Source of the DNA: Notospermus geniculatus
Lineage: Eukaryota > Nemertea > Pilidiophora > Heteronemertea > Lineidae
Length of the DNA: 64,000 bases
Assembly: GCA_002633025.1 (NCBI GenBank)
Contig: NMRB01001252.1
Span: 144,498-208,497, forward strand
Direction of reading: 5' to 3'
A program made the translations under genes and the position numbers. Below, piece by piece: positions 25,193 through 39,300 of the stretch. The notes below the pieces were generated by a model. The model made no database searches, was not told the origin of the DNA, and saw nothing but the letters and a program-made list of their open reading frames with translations. The first letter of the stretch is position 1. Each line of letters begins with the position of its first letter.

Positions 25193-25578
25193 GTGTCGGA
25201 CTATGGAAATCCGGTTTGAGACTTTGCTGCAGTGTACCCAATGTAGTCCATGACCAGCATCTCAGATTACTGCAATTTTCTCTTCGATTCATGTAATCAT
25301 GAAATTATTGCGACAGTTGTAGGTTTTTATATGAATATTCGCATGCACAATGATCTCTTAATGAGGAAATTTGAAACCAGACTCTCTTCTGCATAATTTT
25401 ATATGTGTTTTTTTATCAAAACCTTTGCTGTTAAATATTGTGGAATCGGATACTGCATCATTAACTTGTGGAGGGTAACATACATAATAACTCAATGGCG
25501 ATCCACATTATATGTACTTAGATCAACCCATTTTTTCCCTACAGGCCATGATGCAAAAGAAATGAAAGCTGTGACTTA

Positions 25579-25994
25579 TATCGGGTGTCCCAAAAACGTG
25601 AACCGCTTTTAGACAAGTATTTTCTCGGCGATAGATAAACCGAATTCATTGGAATTTTTCACAGAGTAACCTCAGGGTACCATTAACAAGTCTGCAAAAT
25701 ATCTAAGAGATCGGTCACACATTGTGCGAGTATTGTCAAATTCAAAACAGCATGTCAAAAAATCCAATATCAGAGCTAATGCAATGTGACCTTCATCATG
25801 TTCACGCAGGTGTTGACATGCTGTTTGAATTTGACAATGCTCGCATAATTTGCGACCGATCTCCTAGATATTTCGCAGACTTGTTGATGATACCCTAAGG
25901 TTACTCTGTGAAAAATTCCAATGAATTCGGTTCATCTGTCGCTGCGAAAATACTTGTCAAAAAAAGCGGTTCACTTTTTTTGGGACACCCGATA
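25579..25994. mobile_element. mariner-like MITE
   Basis: TATCGGGTGTCCCAAAAA and TTTTTTGGGACACCCGATA termini, with a second pair of inverted arms inside. Intergenic, upstream of gene B. Confidence 0.75.
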
Positions 25995-26148
25995 TTCTCT
26001 TTTGCAAGAGTGTGATTGTGGTCTGCAGGCTTCACATTTACCCCGAATCTACCAAAAACCTTTGTGGGGAAATCAAATATTGTGGGATTTTTCATATTGA
26101 CCAAGGGGCAAATTACAACTGAAAGTCTAACTCATTTTCCATCAAGGT

Positions 26149-26338
26149 AAAGGAGTTCCTGAAGGCTAATTGTTCTCCTGTTGAGAACAATAGCCTTGAG
26201 GAACTCCTTCACGCTGAGGAGCATTCTAAAATACGGGCCAATATGTAAAGTCCGGCAACATCTAACTACGACCCAATGGAATGCATTCCATTGATTTCCG
26301 CATTCCATTGGGTCGTAGTTATATGTTGCCGGACTTTA
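26149..26338. mobile_element. Two neighbouring foldback elements
   Basis: 26149-26239 folds on AAGGAGTTCCT / AGGAACTCCTT. 26247-26338 is a near-perfect hairpin starting AAAGTCCGGCAACAT. Confidence 0.65.
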
Positions 26339-26540
26339 GTTTGCGATTTGAAATAAATATTCACGAGAGCTGCCATCAGCACACCTCCCGTAAACCGTCC
26401 GAGGAACACGAAGGACAGTTTTATCAGGGGTGCGCCATCTTGGAATTTTAAATTGGAAAACAAGAAACAGGAAAAACATTTTCTTGAATGTGAGAGCTTG
26501 ACAGGCTTTAAACACAATTTCAGTAGATAAAAGAACTCTT

Positions 26541-26826
26541 TAACGGTTGTGTAGTGGTTCGGGTCTCCGACTAGCGGTCAGAGGGTCTCGGGTTCGAATC
26601 CCACTGGGCGTGAGACTTTGGGCAAGTCTCTCTACCTCATCGGCCTCTCTCCACCCAGGTGTATAAATGGGTACCGGTCAGAAATGCTCGGATTGTAGCG
26701 CTGAATGAGCAGCTCATCTGAGTTCTACTGAAAGGTTTCAGGATAGACTGAAACATTGGGGTTAAAGTCGGATGACACCTCTACCGTTGTTGATATCAGA
26801 CTATAAAAAACTTTAACTTGTAACTT
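26541..26826 (+). mobile_element. tRNA-derived SINE (family 2)
   Basis: GTGTAGTGGTTCGGGTCTCC and GGGTTCGAATCCCACTGGGC form A and B boxes. The body contains CACCCAGGTGTATAAATGGG, a string common in invertebrate SINEs, and a TTTAACTTGTAAC tail. Intergenic, upstream of gene B. Confidence 0.7.
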
Positions 26827-27305
26827 AAACACCCATGTCTCGTACACAGTGGAGGGTTAAATATAAGATGGTTCATTGAAATTTAGATTGCCAGATAGAA
26901 TGGTAAACTCAAACTTGAATATCATGATTATCGGCAATTAAATTTAATTAACAGGCAATGAAGTGCCATCAACAAGTTCTAATGACTGCCAGGAAATGTT
27001 TGAATTCTGCTGAATAAAATAGTATAAAGTGACACTTTTCCATTTGCATAGCAGATCAATAACACAGCAATATCCCTATTCATTTCTATTCCGCCAATTA
27101 TCTCAATGGTATAAATTATTCACTGACACTAGATTCTCATCGATTTTAAAGTTATCAGATTAAAGACGAAGGAAATTTAAGGTCCATGCCATACAAATAA
27201 TCTTGAATTTAAATTGATATCACTTATTTAATAATCAGTATGACCTTTGCTTGCAAGATCTCGTGTTGCCGTGTTCGCTTTCCCGGGTAATTTCTGATAT
27301 TTGCG

Positions 27306-30300
27306 ATGTTGCCAAGTGGAATATGGTTTGTTTTGGTGTACAGCATGGTTTCTGGACCAACGAAGGGGTTCTGTGTGAACCGTCCTAGCAGTATCACAAT
27401 TGGTAAGTATATTTTCAGTTACCTTTTCAGTAGTGTAGTTAGAATTTAAAACGACACTCTGGTGGTATGGGTGGATTTAATCTGATAGGCTTATTTATTC
27501 CGCAAATTGTGGAGGAATGTCATGGTACCTTTGGTCCGCATTATTGTTTTGCCTGAATGAAACCACGTCCAAACAGTCTGAGATACAGCATATCATGCAG
27601 AATTAGATGAGGTTTACTTGCTTCTACTGTGTGAACCGTATTTTCAGATAAATGGTAATGTTAGACTGTATTTTTCTTGAAAGTTTTGCATCAAGGGGTG
27701 TTAGAGTTGAAGTCAAATTCTATTACCTGCTGGTCAATTCCCTGCAACCTGCATTTTATACCAACCAACCCTACCTTAAGGGGGCGGTAGTGGAAACCTA
27801 CAGCGCCGGCAATAGTGCGGTGGTGGAAGGTCGAACCGTTTCATCTATGAATAACCATGTATTGTTAATAAAATTAGGTGTCAATGACAAGCTGATCATG
27901 GTTCGTCCAGAATGCGCCCAGCGGTCTCTTCATTTGAATGACAATAAGGAATAGCCCGCGTATTTCGAAAACCTTAGGCGTGTTTAGGCCAAAATATGAC
28001 AATTTTGGGAAGACTTTTCTCGTCCATCAGGCATCGCACTTCAGTGGTTTCTTTTCACTTGGCAGCAGTATATTTGTGCGCAGGGCGCGACGTTGAGATT
28101 TTTTCACTATTCAAGAGGATTCGGGAGATATTCAAAAAGTTCATTTTTGACCAATTGTTGGCACAAATTACATAATTATCATTACTAAGAATTAGAATTT
28201 GAAAAATAACTCAACGTCGGCACCTGCACACATGTATTCCCCAACATTTGGTGATAAAACGCCAGGTCCCAGTCGCCTTGTTGCCGAGAAATCTATGACG
28301 AAAAAGTCAAATGGGGGTCTCATTGTTTGCTTAATTAGCTGATTAAAAAATCGATGCTACCTTTTTGCTTGAAGAAAATATGAATTGTTTTCAGTCGCCA
28401 TTTGCAGTGCGCTTCCTTATGGCTACCGCCCCCTTAATCATTAACCCAACCCTGCACTTTATACCCACATTAGTCAGTAGAGTACGTTCATGCTGTAAGC
28501 TATTGTACTCATTTGACCAATTTGGGTTCAACACATCTCAGACTCATGTAATTAGCAGCAGGAAATTGAGTGGCGGACAATATAGGGAACAAAATCATCA
28601 TGCTTCCTTCAGCATCAGTAGGTTTATGATTAGTTGGCGTGGTTACCGTGCATCCTGAACTTTTCAATAAGCGATGTCAAAGAGAAGAAAAATAACAAAT
28701 TACTGCCTGAAACCATTCCTGGCTGATGTACACATTCCAATGTACAACGTCCGTTTAGTTAGCAACCCCTCGCTATTGAATTTTACGGTATTTTCAAAGT
28801 GTTAAGGGCTCCGCACACTAGCGATTTTTTCGAGCGATTTTGTAGGCGACCGGCCTTGCGACCACAGAAGCGACTGAACATTTTTCAGTTTTTTTAGTTT
28901 TTGTTGACTTGTTTGCGACAAATGCTTCTTTGGAAGATCAGTGATGTCGTGGATGACATCACTGATCGACCTCAAACGTAATTACGGCAGGCGACGTAGT
29001 AGTCGCATCGGTAGTCGCCCCCATTTTAGTCGCCAGTGTGCGGAGCCCTTTAAGGGCTCCGCACACTGGCGACTAAAATAGGGGCGACTACCGATGCGAC
29101 TACTACGTCGCCTGCAATAATTACCTTTGAGGTCGACCAGTGATGTTATCCACAACATCACTGATGTTCCAAAGAAGCATTTGTCGCAAAGAGTCAACAA
29201 AAACTAAAAAAAACTAAAAATATGTTCAGTCGCCTCTGTGGTCGCAAGGCCGGTCGCCTAGAAAATCGCTCGAAAAATCGCCAGTCTGCGGTGCCCTTTA
29301 GGAGAGTGCAAGTCTAGAGGTCTCATAGCCTCGTGAATGTCCGCAAAATAATTGCCCGATAGGTACGTACTTCAAGGAATCAATGTAATGTTTACAGCAC
29401 ACATCGAAAAAACTGCAGGCAGAGCTCTAATATGTATTCACAAAGAGCACAGTACATTTTACACTACACTGACGTCGGAGAACATAAGCACTTTTTGATT
29501 TGAATGCACTTTTGGTGGGAGAAGTTTTTTTTCTCTAATGGGTGTGTTTCAAAAAGTGTTCCGTCCGACACCAGAAAATGTTCACCATTCTTTTGTCTAC
29601 TGGTGAAAGGCTGTTTCTTGAAACTCTACAATATTCATGTCAGATCTAGGTATCATGGAGCTCTAAATTATGGCACTGCAACTAATTGATCTATTAACCC
29701 TTTTAAGTCTGACAGCAGAAAGTAGTTTTGGTGTCGGACGGAACGATGGATTTTGCTGGTAAGCTCGATATTTTTTGATACCCTCCTTCAAATGAGTGTA
29801 CACTGTACATCCCAGATGGAGAAACTAATAGTTAAAGGTCTATTGTCAAATACCACATTTGATTTTTGGAAAATCAGTGGCACAAATTTTTGTGATCATT
29901 TCAAAGATAAATTTTGCCCCATTTTCTTGGGTGACCAATTTTGAAACACACCCTGATGGAGGTGTGGCACATTCCGTTGAAGACCTGTTACAAAAATCAT
30001 TGAATCTGTTTCAGGTTTAATCCTTGATGACAGATCCACAATCAACAGCAATACTATGGTTCCAGTGTTGTCAAGGATAAACAGCGACAAAACTTTAGAG
30101 AATGTTACTTTAAAGATTGATACAGTGGAACTACAAGCTGGCAGTTACTCAGAAAAAATGAGTAAGTCCAAGGACGGAATTTTTCGATGAAATCTTATTA
30201 TTGACTTTGAAAATTCTCTACTGCATTCCTTCCAATGTTGGTCTGTCTGGTATACCTGCATTATTAATAGTAATCTGTAGTACGATGTCAGCCTTGGTCG

Positions 30301-33300
30301 TCATAAAAAACTCCCACGCCTGGCAACAAGGCATGTACACCCTAATTTACATGTAAGTACAATTTTTAAAACCCAAAAGTATCTGTTTATTCATGTCATT
30401 TATTCTGATATATTGTTTCACATTATGCTCCGTTTTTTATTCAGTCGAAGTACGTAAAATACTCCAGCTTTAATGGTAACCAAAACATGCAGGTCATAAC
30501 TCGGTGAAATCCTCGTTGCCGTGACATTGGGTGGTATGAATAAAGCCTAGTAACTGCTTTTACTCAATGTGTGTACAGGACCCAGCTGTGCAGTTGTACA
30601 GGAGAAATGAAATATAAGCATTCACTAGCTTTTATTCATCCCACCCATTGGCTAGTATTCATAAAAGCTAGCAAATGCTTTTACTTAAGATTTGCACAGC
30701 GAGGTCCAATGTAAATGTACTGCAAAACTTGAAGTAAAAGCATTTGCTATCTTTTATAAGCCTGTTTTGATGTATACTCGCAATGTACAGGCAGACTCCT
30801 ATACATTTCAGTCTGTGATCTGATATCACGAGGTGTGACAGCCGCCATATCTGTCACACGATGCAGATGGCTACCATCCATAATATCAACCTTCAAGAAA
30901 TTTAACATCCCCATCATGAACATCGGCCCCGAACCTTGCCCTTACCCTGACAACAGTCTCTACCTCAACGTCATGAAGCAGCTGGCTACTGAGGCCCAAT
31001 TCATCCGAGACCTGCTGAAAAAATTGAAGTGGAATAAAGTCAGTTTCTTCTACGATGATACATTCAGTAAGTGCAAAATGAATTTGGTATTGAAAAAATG
31101 AAGAAATATCACCATTGGAAGTGAGGTAGGCCTTGTTAGAAGGCAGAAGTCCTAGGCCTTCTAACAAGAGCGGTTAGTTCAAAGAACTAATGGCCCTTGC
31201 TTGACTACTTAGGATATCCAACAAACATATTGTGATTACATTCTTGAATATTGGATTAATTGCCTTGGACACTTGTGATATATATGAACAATGCTTGGCT
31301 TGCCTTCAAAAGTTTAATTTATCATTTTAATTTAATTCATTATTTCATTTTATTTTTATTTATTTTTATTTATTTTTATTTATTTTATTTATTTTTATTT
31401 ATTTTTATTTATTTTTATTTATTTTTATTTATTTTTATTTATTTTTATTTATTTTTATTTATTTATTTTTATTTATTTTTATTTATTTTTATTTATTTTT
31501 ATTTATTTTTATTTATTTTTATTTATTTTTATTTATTTTTATTTTATTTTTATTTATTTTTATTTATTTTTATTTATTATTTTTTATTTATTTTTTTATT
31601 TATTTTTATTTATTTTATTTATTTTTATTTTATTTATTGATCTCTAATTTATTTAATATATTTAATTGATCTTTTTAATTTATTTGTAATTTATATAAAA
31701 ATTGTAGGTGCACCAAAGCTCTTTCCATCTTACATGATAAGGTGCACTGGCAGCAGGGACATTTGTAGTACCAACCATCTCCTGAAATACATTAGGTCAT
31801 GGAAATGAAGTTGAATTTCGTATTTCGTACTTCGTGTTTCGTCAGATTTGCAAAACCTCGCTATTGTCATTAGCCCAATTCTCTTTTCGTGAATGATTTG
31901 ATCTTTTTTCATTTGTAGAGATCGACATAGTGAATGAAATCCAAAGTCTTTTGTACAAAGAAAACATCTACACTACCATTATACATATTGAGAAAGTGAA
32001 GGATATGAAAGCAACATTAAAGAAGATATACAACATCTACTTCAAGGATACATGGAAATACATGATTGGAGCAAGTTTGGCCAACACGCTGAAGGTTCTA
32101 AAAATGGTAGTTATAAAATATTGGCATCTTTCTGGTTAGTTTCGAATAGTCTCAAATATGACGTGTCAGTAACTGCCAGCAGTCATTCGAGGAAAATGTT
32201 ACAATGAAATTAATTTCGCTCACCCTGCGACCTTGCGACCACTGAATCAAGAATTTCCATTGTTTAGAAAGCTCTTAGAAAAAACTGTTTATGACGTGTC
32301 ATCAGTATCATAGTTTGAAAAAATCAATAGTACATTTTTCTCTTAAAATTTACTAAAATGGGGATTCTTTTTGGGATTGTCAACTAAATTGAGATTTGTG
32401 GTTTATTCTTTTAGGCGGAGAAGATGGGATTGCGCTATAAGGACATGGCCTGGCTTGTTCTGAATTCAGATATAAAGGAAAGTCAGTTGACACCACATCT
32501 ACAGATTCTGGACAACATAGGATTGGTTCAGGAAGCTAAGACAATCAGAGCAATGTTGTGCGAACAACCCAAGGTAATAAGGACTATTTAGTGTACTCAT
32601 TCAGAGCAGTATGATTTCATAGGTTGGTATAAAGTACAGGTTACAAGTTAGTGGTTGGGGTCAGTGTTTGTGTCCAATGGTGAAATCAAATGTATAGGAA
32701 ATACTCTGCCTGCAGGTCAACTTGCAACATGCAACCTGCAACATGCAGGAGGAAGCATTGGTGTACAATTTTCTAGATCTTGGCAACTCCAATTTTGTTT
32801 GGCTACTTTAATGTGTGATGGTGCAAATAATCGTTTATTTTCCTTCCAGGATGGCGTCAATATTTTGGTGCAGAAAGTAGCCGAGTCATACAACGATCTC
32901 TTCAATACAAAAGGATGGAAGGACCCTGCTGTAACGAAATGTAGTGGCAAGTGGCAGCTTGGAGACAAACTGATGCTGCTTTTAAAGGTAGGCAGACATT
33001 TATCTAAAATTACAAAAAAAATGTGGAACCTCTCAGTAAAGGTCACCCTTTTTGGACTATCTTGTGCCAATAATTGAGCTTTGGTAGAGAATCAATATTA
33101 TTGCACAATATGGGGATAAAAATGACCAATATTATTGACATATCGTCTTTCTTCCACCCCTCATGCCAGAAGCGCATGACGGCCATATAATTGTATAATG
33201 TACACTACTTTAGTGACAGTCTCCAAAGGATAATCACATGCCCTCGTGTTGGTATGTGTGTGAAGGGAACATCCAATCTAAGCCCTAATAAATGGAGGGC

Positions 33301-36300
33301 CTGTTTCTGCAAGGAACCAACACTTGTTAAAAAAATTATATTTTTTGTGCCAAATTTGGTCTAAACAGAACATGTGTATTTTGTTGTGGTGCCCGGATGT
33401 TAACAAAGCTGTTACTGTTTTCTGGTTTGTTTTATGCAGTACCAAAAATTAATCAGCTTGCTTGTGAATATTTTTGGTAGTGGTAACTCCATTATTCAGG
33501 GAAACCTCAACCCAATAATAACCGAGTGTAACAACCTTACCCAGTATGAACTTAAGGCAACCATGATGATTGGAACCAAAATGGGCTTTGTTCAATCTGC
33601 ATATTGGAACAAGAGGGACGAAGCTGTCATAAACGGAGAAGTCTTTCCGAATGCAAAAATGGGTTTTAATGGGAAGCGCTTCACAGTGAGCACTTTGCCG
33701 GTGAGTGTCAAAAATTTTGTTACAACACTTTATTGCTGTTTTGAATCTGGTTTCACTGTTAGAAATTTTTGTAATATTTTTACAGAAATTGCCTGCAGCA
33801 GAGTTTCAGGAACTTCTGTAAATTTACACATCCGACATGGTGTGATTTATGTTTTCCTGTAGTAGTTGGACTGAATTGGACTGTCCAGAATGATACTTTC
33901 TGAGAACGTATGAAAATATAACTTTGTCAGCCTCCAGTCAAGTCTCTGTTAACATTTATTTGAGTCTGTAATTTTACAGATCACGTCCTGAAACTCTGCT
34001 GCAGGAATTTTCTGTAAAATCCTCTGTTTTTTATAACAGTGTTGCCCGGTGACATGGGCAGCTGGACAAAGTTTGCTGCATGGTGTTGCATGAGCACTGT
34101 CTTGAGTGCTATCGGGAGTAGCCTATACCTAGTCGTTTTGGATCGTTTTATAGTCTGGGATCTTCGTTTTATAGTAGGGTGTTCCTTTTTTAGTTGGGAG
34201 ATCGTCGTTTTATAGTGGGTCTCCCATCTTCGGTCTTCAACCTTCGTTTTATGGACACCCCGCGGCAGGGATGTAATGCCGTATGTTGGTGTAATAGAAT
34301 GTCATGTACCCCGATATGAGGTGTCCCCTAACAAAAGATTCTGACGAAATAAGGGTCAGCTACAATACGCCTCACTAACAAAGTCACGAGATGTCCCCTG
34401 TACAAAAGAAACGGACATCTGGTGTCGGGAACATTAGATTCTTTCACACCTGGACACGGCTCTCTACATTATGATGGCGCGTCCGTGTTGTATCACTACC
34501 GTCGTGATAAATTGAGTTTTATTATGTTTTTCAGTACTCATTTTTCCAAAGAAAGTACGAAGCTCCGAATGGAACTGTGTATTACACAGGTCTCACCATG
34601 GATATCTTCAAGATAATTGCAGAGGGTTTAAATTTTACGTGAGTAACACCATTCCAGGTCTCTGCAGTGCAAAATCACCTACATGTATGTCATAATAAAA
34701 TATTTTGATATTTGTCACTTTAAAATGCTTTTATAGGCCTAGTGCAAAATCTGTATCAATATGATCGGAGGAAGGAAAAGTGTACATGTATATCTATTTT
34801 TTAAATTAAATGAAATTGAAAATTAAAAATTAACATTTAAGTCAAAATTAGAAATCATAAAAAACTGAAATAAAATGAAGTTAAGATTAAGATTAAGATT
34901 AAGTAAAAAATTCGACCACTCAAGCCGCGGTTTTCCTACTATACCCAAAAGTGGACCTTTCCAGGGGGATTTTCCTACTTTACCAAAAAGTGGATTTTTT
35001 CCTGGGGAATTTTTTCCAGGTGGATTTTTGCATGGGGGATTTTTTCTGTCTGGATTTTTTCGCATACCCACTGATTTGTGCCCATTTTTCAGTTACAACA
35101 TAGTTGAGCCTGCAGATGGTTACTGGGGAGCACCCAACGAAAATGGAACTTGGAATGGTATAATACGAGATTTGATTGACGGGGTAATATATGCACTGTA
35201 ATTTACGTGACAAGAATTCATAAGCTTTTTTGTCCTATATCACGAGTGTGCAAGTCCACATTAGTAGTTGGTCAGTAGAGTTTAGCCGGTGTAATAGTTT
35301 TTGCTGTCCCCCCACCGTTTGTCAATGCCCNCAACGTGACAATGGGGAAGGCACTGATAAACCTGTCTCTCTGTTTTTGAATGTCTGCCACTCCACAATA
35401 AAGCGAGCCTGATAGCTTTTTTTGAGGAGCCTGATAGCCTAGTGGTTATCACGTCCGCTTGGCAAGCGGCAGGTCCCGGGTTTGAATCGAGCCCGGGCCA
35501 TATGGGATTTCATTCCCGGCTCTTCACGTCCGTCGCATGGGACAGTAAGCCGTGGTGCCTTGTACCTTGTGTCTTTGCAAGGGCAAGTAAAATACCCCAT
35601 CCAAGTGAGGAACATGAGTAGCTTGAGATGACCTCCTCCGTACTTACCAGGGCCAATAATGCTATAGCGTCGGCCCTGACGGAAAAATGAAATACAAATA
35701 CAAATAAAGCGAGCACTCTCATACAGGAGGCGTTCTCATTCATTTACACCGGTAATGAAGCTGTAGTAAGAGATATTCATATTTTTTAAATTTTTCTAGA
35801 TTTTTCTTGAAAGTTTTGCGTCAATTTTCAGACTGTAGATATTGCGGCTGCTGGTCATACAATCACTGGAGCACGAACTGCTGTGGTTAGCTTTGCCGAC
35901 GCCTATTATTATGAACCTGCAATAATCATGCTGAAAAACCCTGGGGTTGGAAGCAAGCTGTACGTGTACCTCCAACCACTCCATAAATATGTAAGTATAG
36001 TACGTAATGTGGGAGAACTAGTAGGCCACCATCTTTGTTGGAAGGTGTACATGTATGTGCATTTGAAGTGGACATTGAAAAAAATTGCAACTACATGTAT
36101 AAGCGCCCTTCGATGTTGTGGTCCATGTGGTGGCCAGTCAGTCGTGTACGTATTACGCTAATTCTGGCATTATGCCTCTGTGTGGCATTAAATCATGATA
36201 TTGTGCTAAATTTGTACTAGAGTAGAACAAGTTTTAGGCTGAGATGTCAATGTATATTATTATTACATCAATAATAATTCCTGTATCTTGTGTACATGTA

Positions 36301-39300
36301 TCATTCACACAGTAGTTAACCCTAAGTCCATATTCATAAACATACTTAAGTCAAAGTTTGATAGTTATCTTTTGTGTTCAGCAAAGTAAAACTGTCACAC
36401 TTGGACTTAAGTAGTTTTATGATGGGCCCTGGGGCCATGTTGTGGGTACATCGCAGCTCTGCGCCTTCGCAAATCTGACGGTGGGTTTGCAAGGTGTGGG
36501 GGGAGCTTCGAGATAGGTCTACGGCCCCAAATGGATTTATTTGTTATACCGTATTCTGAGTCGATATGCGTTGCTTCGGTTCCAGCCTTTATTGTATCTC
36601 ATTTTCATTTCATGAATAAATACAATACTCTTAACACAATACAATGTATCTTGTGAATTGCCTCTGTTTTCATTCAAATTATTCCAGGTGTGGGTATGCA
36701 CAATTATCTCCGTACCAGGCATGGCGCTAATTCTTTGGCTCCTCACAAAGTACTCAGCCTTCTACACACAACAAGATGAGAGCTGTTATCCTGAAGCAGT
36801 CAATATGAGGAAGTACTTCCCTTGTTTTTGGTATATGTATGGATCGATCATAACTCAGGGTAAGACGTCATAGGCCTACGTACGTTTTGAATGCACCAGT
36901 GGCTTCAAAAGCTTGACCGTTCAGAAATAAATCAATAAAAAGGCATAAGGTTTAACTGCGAACGAAAGGCATAAGGTTTAACTGCGAACGATGAACTTAC
37001 TGAGGGATACACTTCATGTGTTGCCACAGGAACACGTTCCCGAACGGGTTCTCGGCCGTTCGACTCATTCCAGAACGCCGTTCTCTGCACCAGAACACAT
37101 AAGAACAGGGAGTCGAATATATGGCAGGAGAATAGGCAGGAGAATAGGCAGGAGTATAGGCAGGGGCATAGGCAGGAGTATAGGCAGGAGTATAGGCAGG
37201 AGCATAGGCAGGAGCATAGGCAGGAGCATAGGCAGGNNNNNNNNNNNNNNNNNNNNNNNNNNNNNNNNNNNNNNNNNNNNNNNNNNNNNNNNNNNNNNNN
37301 NNNNNNNNNNNNNNNNNNNNNNNNNNNNNNNNNNNNNNNNNNNNNNNNNNNNNNNNNNNNNNNNNNNNNNNNNNNNNNNNNNNNNNNNNNNNNNNNNNNN
37401 NNNNNNNNNNNNNNNNNNNNNNNNNNNNNNNNNNNNNNNNNNNNNNNNNNNNNNNNNNNNNNNNNNNNNNNNNNNNNNNNNNNNNNNNNNNNNNNNNNNN
37501 NNNNNNNNNNNNNNNNNNNNNNNNNNNNNNNNNNNNNNNNNNNNNNNNNNNNNNNNNNNNNNNNNNNNNNNNNNNNNNNNNNNNNNNNNNNNNNNNNNNN
37601 NNNNNNNNNNNNNNNNNNNNNNNNNNNNNNNNNNNNNNNNNNNNNNNNNNNNNNNNNNNNNNNNNNNNNNNNNNNNNNNNNNNNNNNNNNNNNNNNNNNN
37701 NNNNNNNNNNNNNNNNNNNNNNNNNNNNNNNNNNATTTTAGAGTAGGCATTTTTAATGGAAAATGCATTACAAAAAAATTCAGGGGTCTTGGCATTTTTC
37801 AGGTCGGGAGGGGACGCTAAACAAGTATTTTTTATGTGGCCTTTAGTACCCCTAATTCTTAATTACTCCTAACTTATCTTCAGGTGGCTGTGACATGCCA
37901 GTTTCTGCAAGTGGTAGAATCCTTCTGAAAGTTTGGTGGATGTTTGTTTTGGTAATGATAGCCACCTATACAGGGAACCTGATAGCTTTTCTCACTGTGA
38001 CGAAAGTGAATGTACCCATTTCGAATCTGGGAGATCTGCCAAAACAGAGTAAACTCGACTTTGGAACTGTGAAGGCAACAGCACTCTGGAACTTATTCCA
38101 AGTAGGTACATTACACTACACTTAATAAAAACACTGCTGATTCCTTTATTTTCTATATTTTCTAAACATTGGCTGGTATTCATAAAAGTTAGCAAATGCT
38201 TTTACTTGAGATTTGCACAGCAAGGTCCAATGTAAATGTACTACAAAACTTGAAGTAAAAGCATTTGCTAGCTTTTATGAATACCAGCCATTATTTCAGA
38301 TCACACTATAGCCTGGTATTTATAAAAGTTAGCAAATGCTTTTACTTACGATTCGCACAGCACTGTGTAATGTAAATGTACTAAAAAATTGAAAGTAAAC
38401 GCATTTGCTAGCTTTTATAAATACATGTATCAGCCATTATAAAACGCGAGAGGACTATTAGAGGAATGGCAGGGTCAAAGGGACAAGAGGTAGAGATTAT
38501 GCAAAACTTTCTTAGATACTACACATAAATCCATCCATATTATGTACATGTAGTGCACACGTTCATGTACATGTACATGTATTGCATTGCATTGCTTTGT
38601 GCTGGCGATTGATGCCTAATGCGAGGGTCTGTGGGTTCGAATCTGGTAGGAAGCGATGTCTTTCACCTTTGAAACCCGTTTCTATTTCATGTTCATTTCT
38701 ATAATTCACAACTGACATTAAACTCCTCCTGCAGTCTCAAACCACTACAGTTTAGCGCATACGCCTGGGTGTAAGATTTCTATAGAATGAATTTCAATTG
38801 ATATATGAAAAAGCTGGGGAATATTATAAAAGATTGGTTGCTCAAGCTCTTGGTCCACAGTGAATAAGGTGTCTGTGCGTGAATGACGATTCTTTTGATG
38901 CTTTTCTGTTAGATTTGTTGGAGGCAGCAAGCTGCCGGCCGTCCCAAATTATATTTATATATATATATCTGGAAGCACTGTAGTTGAGTGCATGTCTACA
39001 GAGGTGCTGCTTGGACCCTTTAAAATTTTCATCCCTAATTTTACGCCATACGAAGAAAACCCATCGCTGTGTTCTTGTGTTCATTAACGCTATGGCGACA
39101 GGAGGTGCTACAGAATCTTCACCAACTTTCCTCGCCCTACTCACCAAATATTTCAGTGCCTACGTCATGCTGGTTGTCATCTTGTTTGGAATGGGAGGAA
39201 ACATCTTGGCCATCGTGGTCTTTGTTCGTCAAAGAAAGCGGAATTCTGCAGCAAGTGTTTACCTGATAGCATTGGCGTTAGCCGACAGTGGAAATCTCAT

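Noticed and set aside
31260-31640. 126-codon Phe/Tyr/Leu-rich frame
   Set aside because: It is a translation of the TTTTATTTA low-complexity array in an intron of gene B.
35440-35490. Possible tRNA gene (A and B boxes)
   Set aside because: No closed acceptor stem, and the sequence continues into a SINE body shared with 1880-2042.
36932-37795. Long open frames across the N gap on both strands
   Set aside because: They exist only because N codons are read through; the flanks are a 12-bp tandem repeat and intron sequence.
38984-39091. Longer N-terminus for GPCR 1
   Set aside because: The upstream Met is not kept in copy 2 despite a near-identical flank, and seven of the eight copies share the MATG start.
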